NCBI GenBank assembly: GCA_025529335.1 | Contig: JAMYHX010000232.1 | Span: 1 to 64,000, forward strand | Origin: Rhizopus sp. PT2906 | Lineage: Eukaryota > Mucoromycota > Mucoromycetes > Mucorales > Rhizopodaceae | DNA: 64,000 nucleotides | Reading direction: 5' to 3' | Part shown: in pieces, positions 58,144-64,000 of the stretch | Numbering within the stretch: position 1 is the first letter of the stretch | Layout: each line of letters opens with the position of its first letter | Made by a program: the position numbers and the translations under genes | The notes under the pieces: model-generated | Told to the model about the DNA's origin: nothing | What the model saw: only the letters and a program-made list of their open reading frames with translations | Database searches by the model: none

Positions 58144-60435
58144 ATGAAGACATTCAGTCCTAAACATTGTTCGGTGGTTATATATAATGACCATAAAGAA
58201 GATGACCTATTACCACTTTCATTATTTATCTCTATTTACAAGTCGGGTACTGTAAAGATGTTATGTGTGTCGATATATTATAACTTATATAAGTTTCCTT
58301 TTAGTTGTCATAAAGCATGACAAGACGGAAGTAATACAAGAACTGAGGAGTTATCATTGTCATCACCCTGTTTTACTGTTAATTGATACAGGATCATGCA
58401 TGAATGAATGTCCAGAGTTACTGTCGACAGTTGTGAGATTTATCAGAGAAGGACTGTTGACTAATACGATACCGATCGTATGTTCAACATTGGATTGTCC
58501 CCATTTTATGGTCAAATGTATCAATGAAGGTGCAGCTGATTATGTAATAAAACCGCCTAGTGAGGATGTCATCAAGACATTATTCTTGGTAAAAAAAAAA
58601 GACAAGATATGCGCTTCATTAAACATTATATAGAATGTAGCAAGGTATAGCATGAATACCATCATAAACCAAGATACTCAACAAGAGACTTGTCGGTTGA
58701 CCGAATATGGAAGAGTGTGGCCCAAGTTTAAAGAGAGACTCAAGAGTGTCTTTTTACAAGAGACATGGTAAATACAGTGGACATGGATAATTTTGTCGTC
58801 CTCATTGACACATCGTTGTTAGGTTATCCAAGATTATCGCTGAATATTATACCCCCAAGCCCACGGTTCATCGATCATCCATGAAATCCATGTTGGAGTA
58901 AGTCGACAGGACATGTGTAATAGATGATAAACTTATATATATATATATATAAAGGGATAGAAAGGAATACTTGAAATCACAGATTTGCAGCTGGAATTTC
59001 CTACCGCTTGATCTAGAACTGAAGGATTTAGTAGAAGTTGTCTATTTGATATTGAATCAAGTCTTGACTTCATTTGATGAATTGAAGTCACTTTGTGTTC
59101 CCAGCAGTAAGTTTTAAAAAAAAAAAAAAAAAAAGAAAACACTCTAATAGAGAAGAGGATTGACACACAAGCACCATTTTAGGTGATTTGTATCACTTTA
59201 TATTTGACATTTGCAACTCGTACCACGGGACGAATCCTTATCATAACTTTAGGCATGCAGTCGATGTGCTTCAAGCGAATTATTATTTTCTCTGCAAAAT
59301 GGGTTTACTCAAACCCATGTATCCTTCTAATGAATTCACTTTTGGACATTCTCAAAACCCAGTGATTCGACTGATGACCCCCTTGGATATATTTGCATTA
59401 CTTATGGCAAGTATAGGTCATGATGTTGGCCATCCTGGTGTCAATAACAATTTCATGGTAATAAAAAAAACAAACAAAAGAGACAGTTCAACAAGAGGCT
59501 TACATTAAATAGATCACAGCATCAACACCTTTAGCCATCATATATAATGATAAATCAGTCCTTGAAAGTTTCCATGCCATGTCCTTTTTCCATCTACTAC
59601 AAGATAACTGCTTTAACCAATTAACTGATCTTAAAACATATCCCAATTATTGTAGTAAGTTTGCTATATATATATAAATGGTAGTGTGCCTTATATTTTT
59701 TCCATAGCCTTTCGCAAGATTGTTGTGAATAGTATATTAGCTACAGACATGAGTTTACATGATGATTATGTTCAAAAGATAAATGATCAAGCCAAGAGAA
59801 TACGTGAGAACGCGATTGATACGACAGACAATGCCGCGGTTGAAAGAGAAAAGATTATATTGTGTGGTGCATTGATCAAATGTGCTGATATTAGTAACTG
59901 TGTAAGTTTTGTAGAAATGATGGTTGATGTATACAAACATGTTCATTCTATATACATATATACATTAGGCTAGACCCTTTGAGTCCGCTAAACGATGGGC
60001 AGAGATATTAGCAGAGGAGTTTTTTGAGCAAGGAGAGCTGGAAAAAGAGTTTGGACTAAATGTTTTACCGATCAATGAACGAGGCAAGGTGCCATTAGAA
60101 GATTTTCAATTGAGCTTTAAGCGGTTTATTGCACTTAAATTATTTGAAGCTGTTAGTTCAGTCACTGAAGGTAAAGTATAAAATAGAGTGATAAAGTACT
60201 CATACCTTCCTCTGTAGACATGCAATTCACAGTAGATATCATTTATGACAATATAAACACTTGGGAAAACATGAAGAAAAAGCAGGAAATAGAGTTGAAA
60301 TTTAAGCAAGACGTAAAGACTGAACAGCATAGTGAAGTGACGCCTAATAATAGTATATCTCCTAATCAAGTTTCTTCATTTGATAGTAAAGTCCCTAGTC
60401 AGCAGAGATCATCAAGATCAGGAATGAACCCATGA
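58144..60435 (+). CDS. Class I cyclic-nucleotide phosphodiesterase with receiver-like N-terminal domain
   Basis: Ten exons (58144-58246, 58305-58588, 58634-58767, 58823-58897, 58955-59106, 59183-59457, 59513-59654, 59708-59901, 59969-60170, 60218-60435) encode 592 residues. The HD-type catalytic domain (about 200-530) has the metal ligands: YHNFRHAVD (His270, His274), IGHDVGHPGVNN (His329-Asp330, His333) and CADISN. It hydrolyses cAMP and/or cGMP. The N-terminal about 125 residues look like a response-regulator receiver: a VVIYNDHKEDD acidic start, a LLLIDTGS strand with a candidate phospho-Asp, IPIVCSTLD, then AADYVIKPPSEDV with the conserved Lys-Pro. The first donor (GTACTG) was chosen for phase. 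ADISNC replaces the usual ADISNP at the E8/E9 border. Confidence 0.88.
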
Positions 60436-60731
60436 TGTGTATATATAAGTGTATTATTGGTACTCTAGATTTACATACAAACAAACAAAAAAAGTGTATG
60501 TGTATTATTTGTATAGTTTATGTTGTCCAATAAATCTTTTCTTTTTTTGGTTCTTTCATTGTGTAAATAATAATAATAAAAACAATCCTCTCACACTCTC
60601 TCTTTTTCTCCTTGGTCCTCGCCCCCTTTATATGTGAATATGTATATATATGTGTGTGTAGACATTTTGTAATGCGACATTAAAATAATAAAGGGAAAAG
60701 AGAAAGGATGTGCAAAAAAAAAAGGAGATAA

Positions 60732-61394
60732 TTATAAACTATCGATACGTTGGAAAGATCTTCCGCCTTTAGGTCTTTCATGAAGCTTTGGATTATTCTT
60801 TGCCAAAAGTTCTAAACAAAAGATAAATAACAGATTTATATAATGTACTATTGTTTTATTACCTCTGTCCATTTTTGCATAATCAATTTCGCAGTCGTGT
60901 CTATCCGGATACCTGTGTGTATCACAAAATACATAATCACATCTACATTTATTGGCTGCTTGTTTGGCTAATGGAACCTAGTTTTATGTATGTGTCAGTT
61001 GATAATTGTGTAAGAGATGAACATTTTCTTTTACCTTGATTCGACATTTGAAGCATCTTCCTTTATTTGTCTGAACTGGTTTATTGTCATTCTTTGACTC
61101 AGATGGTGAAGGTATTGAAGGTGGCACTGTTGTTTCAATATCCCTTGGTTCTGGTGAAGGCGTTCGGAGATGCTTTCTAGTTGCTGTTGTTGTTGTTGTA
61201 GTAGTAGTAGTAGAAGAAGAAGAAGGTGTAGATTGCTGTTCTCTAATCGTTGCTTCTTCTTTTGTTACTGCTTCATTTTTGGCTGTTGCCTCTTTAAAGC
61301 ACTTTGAGCACATGTTATTGAATAGTTCATTACCATAGAACCCACAACCTGCTGTGCAAAGTGTAGGTGCTTTGGGACTTTTATTATTTTCCAT
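60732..61394 (-). CDS. A20/AN1 zinc-finger stress-associated protein
   Basis: Three exons (61035-61394, 60863-60977, 60732-60811) encode 184 residues. An A20-type finger sits near the N-terminus (CTAGCGFYGNELFNNMCSKCF). A low-complexity Ser/Thr linker with a run of threonines follows, then a C-terminal AN1 finger: RCFKCRIK|VPLAKQAANKCRCDYVFCDTHRYPDRHDCEIDYA. This pairing defines the SAP/ZFAND5-6 family. A20 fingers bind ubiquitin, and AN1 fingers link to protein-quality control and stress responses. The two AN1 halves are split by an intron. It is convergent with the phosphodiesterase gene, 296 bp between stops. Confidence 0.9.
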
Positions 61395-61505
61395 AGTGTG
61401 AGTTTATTATTTTTTGTAAAAAGTAAAAAAATAAAAAAATAAAAAAAAAGAAAGAGGTTATCCTCAAACAAAAAGAAATAAGGAAAGTTCCACAGTGACG
61501 TTTCT

Positions 61506-62273
61506 TTACTGACTTCTGCTGCCATGGCGACTCTATTAAAAATTAAAATAACGCTGTTATATGGTATTGCTCTTTATCTTTTTTTTTTTTTTTTTAACTT
61601 TACTTGATATAATGCTGTATAGTATCCTGCATAATACCATGCCATGATCACATTAGATAATCCATCATCATCTCCTGTACTCACCGGTGGTGGTGGTGGT
61701 GGTATTGAATAGTCATACTGTGTTTGTTCATTTATATTCTCTGCTTGTTCCTCTTGATCATATTGTTCTTCTTCTTGCTCATATTCTTCTTTCTCTTGTT
61801 CGTATTCTTCTTCTTCTTCTTGTTCGTATTCTTCTTCCTCTTGCTCGTATTGTTCCTCTTCTTGTCCTTCATATTGATCTTTAAAATGCACTTTCTTATT
61901 GCTGAGTTGATCTTCTTTAGTCTTTTGTCTCTTACGTGCTTCTTCTTCTTGTTGCTTTAATGTCTCTCTAATTTCCTAACTGAGTTTACTGTGAACATGT
62001 TGTTTTTAATTCTTTTACTTTGGTAGATTGTCCATGATGGATTGAGTTACTTTTTCAAGAGTATCAAATGACGTTGGTTGTTCATGACATGTCTACTTTT
62101 TTTTTTAATTAGTTTGATCAAACAAGTGATTGATCATTACTTTATAGCTCTTCAATAAAGCATCCCAATACTCTATAATATTAGAGTCCCAAGTATCTGG
62201 TACCTAAATAAGACGCATTTACACGTGAGACATACATTTATTATTGTTATTATTATATTACTTTGATAGACAT
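61506..62273 (-). CDS. SMN1: Survival motor neuron (SMN)-like protein
   Basis: Five exons (62262-62273, 62141-62203, 62019-62092, 61604-61967, 61506-61532) encode 179 residues. The N-terminal Gemin2-binding-type helix is VPDTWDSNIIEYWDALLKSYK. The centre is a highly acidic tract made of repeated Glu/Gln/Tyr units (about residues 75-120), and the C-terminus holds a proline run and the YG box SNVIMAWYYAGYYTALYQ, the oligomerisation helix that defines SMN. No Tudor domain is present, as in fission yeast. SMN assembles Sm rings on snRNAs, fitting a genome this rich in introns. The 12-nt first exon and the exon 3-4 acceptor were set by phase and are less certain than the rest. Confidence 0.8.
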
Positions 62274-62350
62274 TTAAAAAGAGAAAGTAATAAAAAAAAA
62301 GAAAGAAAGAGGGGGATATAATTTTTCATATATATAAAAAAAAGGGTATC

Positions 62351-64000
62351 TCAATCAAGTTTTGCTCGCAAGTTTTCGATTTCACCATGTAATTCTTCCA
62401 GACTAACCTTGAGCGTCTTGACATCATCATATTTACCTTCTTTTTCAGCGTCACGAATAAATCCTTCTACGAGACGAGTCTGTTCCAGATAAGTTTCCAA
62501 TTGTTGTTTCAATTGCTTTCTCTCTGGCTTTTCTTTTAATATACGAGGTAGCATTTGAAGTGGAAGCATATTCTGCTGCAAGTAAATGTTGGATGCAGCG
62601 CAGATATTAGTTTGAAGTCGTTTCATACAAGATGATCTCGCAGGAAGTGCCTTGATACTCTTGACCAGTGTATCATAGAGTGCAAAATTATCTAGTAGCG
62701 ACTTTCGAATTTGACTTGCTCTAAGGAAGCTTTCACTTGTTCTGTTCAATGCCTTTTCTTTTCTATATTAAAAAATTATAAAAGAGGGATCATTGCTACT
62801 AATAAAATTATGCTTACTCTAAAGCAAGTATCAATTGATGAAACTTGGGTAATTGATTTTCTATATTCTTTCGAGTAATAGCAAGTTGATTGTACAGTCG
62901 AAAGATGACAGACGGATTCTGTGATTGTTCATTCAAGAGTTTTCTTCTAAATGCATATCTCACACAATGACAACATGCTCGAGTATCTCCAACAGGTTCT
63001 GTATCAAATGTGTCTGTATGCTTTTAGTACTTCTTCATGGTTTTCCTTTTTTTTTTTTTTTTTTTTTTACCTGAAGACATGTCTACGTATAATGGAATCA
63101 TCTTGGAGCATCTAATGTTACCACAAACAACTTTTCCGCATAATCGACAGTGATGTTTACGATTAATCAAAGTAAAGGTACTCCTGCAAGTTAAAAGTCA
63201 ATCATGTATATGTTCTGTGTTTTCAATATTCTTATTTACTCGCAATAAGGACATTTCTTGACAAGTTTATCATCCTCCCATTTCGTTACTGATTGTTCAC
63301 CATCTAGATTATAATAGATATATAAACATTTCTCCCCTCTCTCTAGTATGTATCTTTGTTACCTCTATATTTTAATTTCATACTCAATATGCTGTTATTA
63401 CTAGACACAAATGACGACTTGGGTGACAGAATGCTTCCTAAACTGCTATCTCTGGATGATGCAGAATCAGATCGATCGAGGGATATACTCTGTACACTGC
63501 TTGAAGATGACAAGAGTCCGTTGTTAAAACGATCGCTGACAAAATGACCATTATGACTACTCTTGCTATCAGTTGATAAATGTATTCTTGCCAACTATAT
63601 ATCAATTAATACAAATTCCTTTTCTCTCTCTCTCTTCTTGTTTTTACCTTTTCCAAGCGCTTCTCTAATCGATTGCTTTCCAAATGAACCTTATCAATAA
63701 TCTTGACCCTCTTGCTCAATAAAATACTTGTCTTATCACGTGTCACTCCCCCATGATCCATATATCCCTTTCGACTCACATAGCATCCCATACACACCTT
63801 ACACCAAACACCATTCTCTGGATCATGCTGTGCTTGTCTATTGAGTTTGATTTCATATTGCGTATGAAACGCACAAAACAACTTGCCACATCTAAAAGTC
63901 TTTTTTTAATACATTATATTTATACATCCATTCTTACTTTCTGCAATGCTGTTTCCCTGCTCCAGATTTTCCTACAATCTTGGTACACTCTGGCATTTGG
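62351..64000 (-). CDS. PEP7: Vac1/Pep7-like FYVE protein (5' end outside the window)
   Basis: Eight exons are visible: from the window edge to 63938, 63648-63891, 63363-63594, 63240-63303, 63071-63183, 62818-63013, 62762 down to the stop at 62351, with the first incomplete. A first zinc finger (PECTKIVGKSGAGKQHCRKCGKLFC) is followed by a helical segment and a Ser-rich linker. A second, FYVE-type finger has KHHCRLCGKVVCG and CSKMIPLYVD, where the basic HHCR patch binds PI3P. The C-terminal coiled coil has the rabenosyn/Vac1 character and ends KTLKVSLEELHGEIENLRAKLD. Vac1 tethers Golgi vesicles to endosomes with Rab5 and the Sec1-like Vps45. All internal phases close. Confidence 0.85.

Noticed and set aside
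61687..61960. + strand frames of repeated Leu/Phe/Val
   Set aside because: They are the antisense of the SMN acidic repeat.

Overview
This is eukaryotic, AT-rich DNA from a filamentous fungus, most likely an early-diverging Mucoromycota species (Mucorales-like). That placement is an inference. It rests on short phase-consistent introns (about 45-110 bp, GTAAGT/GTAATR donors, TAG acceptors) in nearly every gene, AT-rich intergenic DNA, protein families typical of the group (a Crh-type GH16, a Ded1-type helicase, an APSES-ankyrin regulator, a KDM5-type demethylase, an SMN protein), and transposon relics of kinds seen in Mucoromycota. No rRNA, tRNA, operon or CRISPR array was found. Gene models were rebuilt by joining open frames at GT/GC-AG borders and checking that phases close on a stop codon.

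Layout. 0-3.8 kb: transposon relics, a small C2-domain gene and degenerate sequence. 3.9-10.8 kb: a conserved membrane protein, a GPI-type leucine-rich-repeat surface protein and DNA topoisomerase II. 12.7-15.9 kb: a PH-domain anillin-like protein and a GH16 cell-wall transglycosylase. 17.7-19.8 kb: DED1. 19.8-24.4 kb: a gene-poor stretch with a decayed transposase. 24.4-32.8 kb: an amino-acid permease, a KDM5/JARID1-like demethylase and a class II-like sirtuin. 33.8-37.8 kb: a PSP1-domain protein, CTF8 and a GATA-type factor. 37.8-40.5 kb: a long non-coding stretch in front of an APSES cell-cycle regulator. 42.7-49.8 kb: glycerol-3-phosphate acyltransferase, SEC61-beta, glycogen synthase and DCN1. 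49.9-50.8 kb: a relic that reads like a Fanzor/TnpB-type RNA-guided nuclease. 52.9-57.8 kb: a PQ-loop transporter, a 666-bp transposon with 73-bp inverted repeats and a type II membrane glycosyltransferase. 58.1-64 kb: a cyclic-nucleotide phosphodiesterase with a receiver-like N-terminus, an A20/AN1 protein, SMN and a PEP7/VAC1-like FYVE protein that runs off the window.

The genes are mainly housekeeping: chromatin and chromosome maintenance (TOP2, KDM5, sirtuin, CTF8), G1/S transcription (APSES), translation and RNP assembly (DED1, PSP1, SMN), wall and surface (GH16, LRR, glycosyltransferase), lipid, glycogen and amino-acid metabolism, endosomal traffic (PEP7) and cAMP signalling (PDE). They are individually regulated; adjacency is mostly incidental. 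The least ordinary items are the Fanzor-like relic, the transposon that keeps only its DNA-binding half, the receiver-PDE fusion, the one-repeat-per-exon LRR gene, the SEC61-beta start codon isolated by an intron, and a topoisomerase II whose charged tail sits at the N-terminus.
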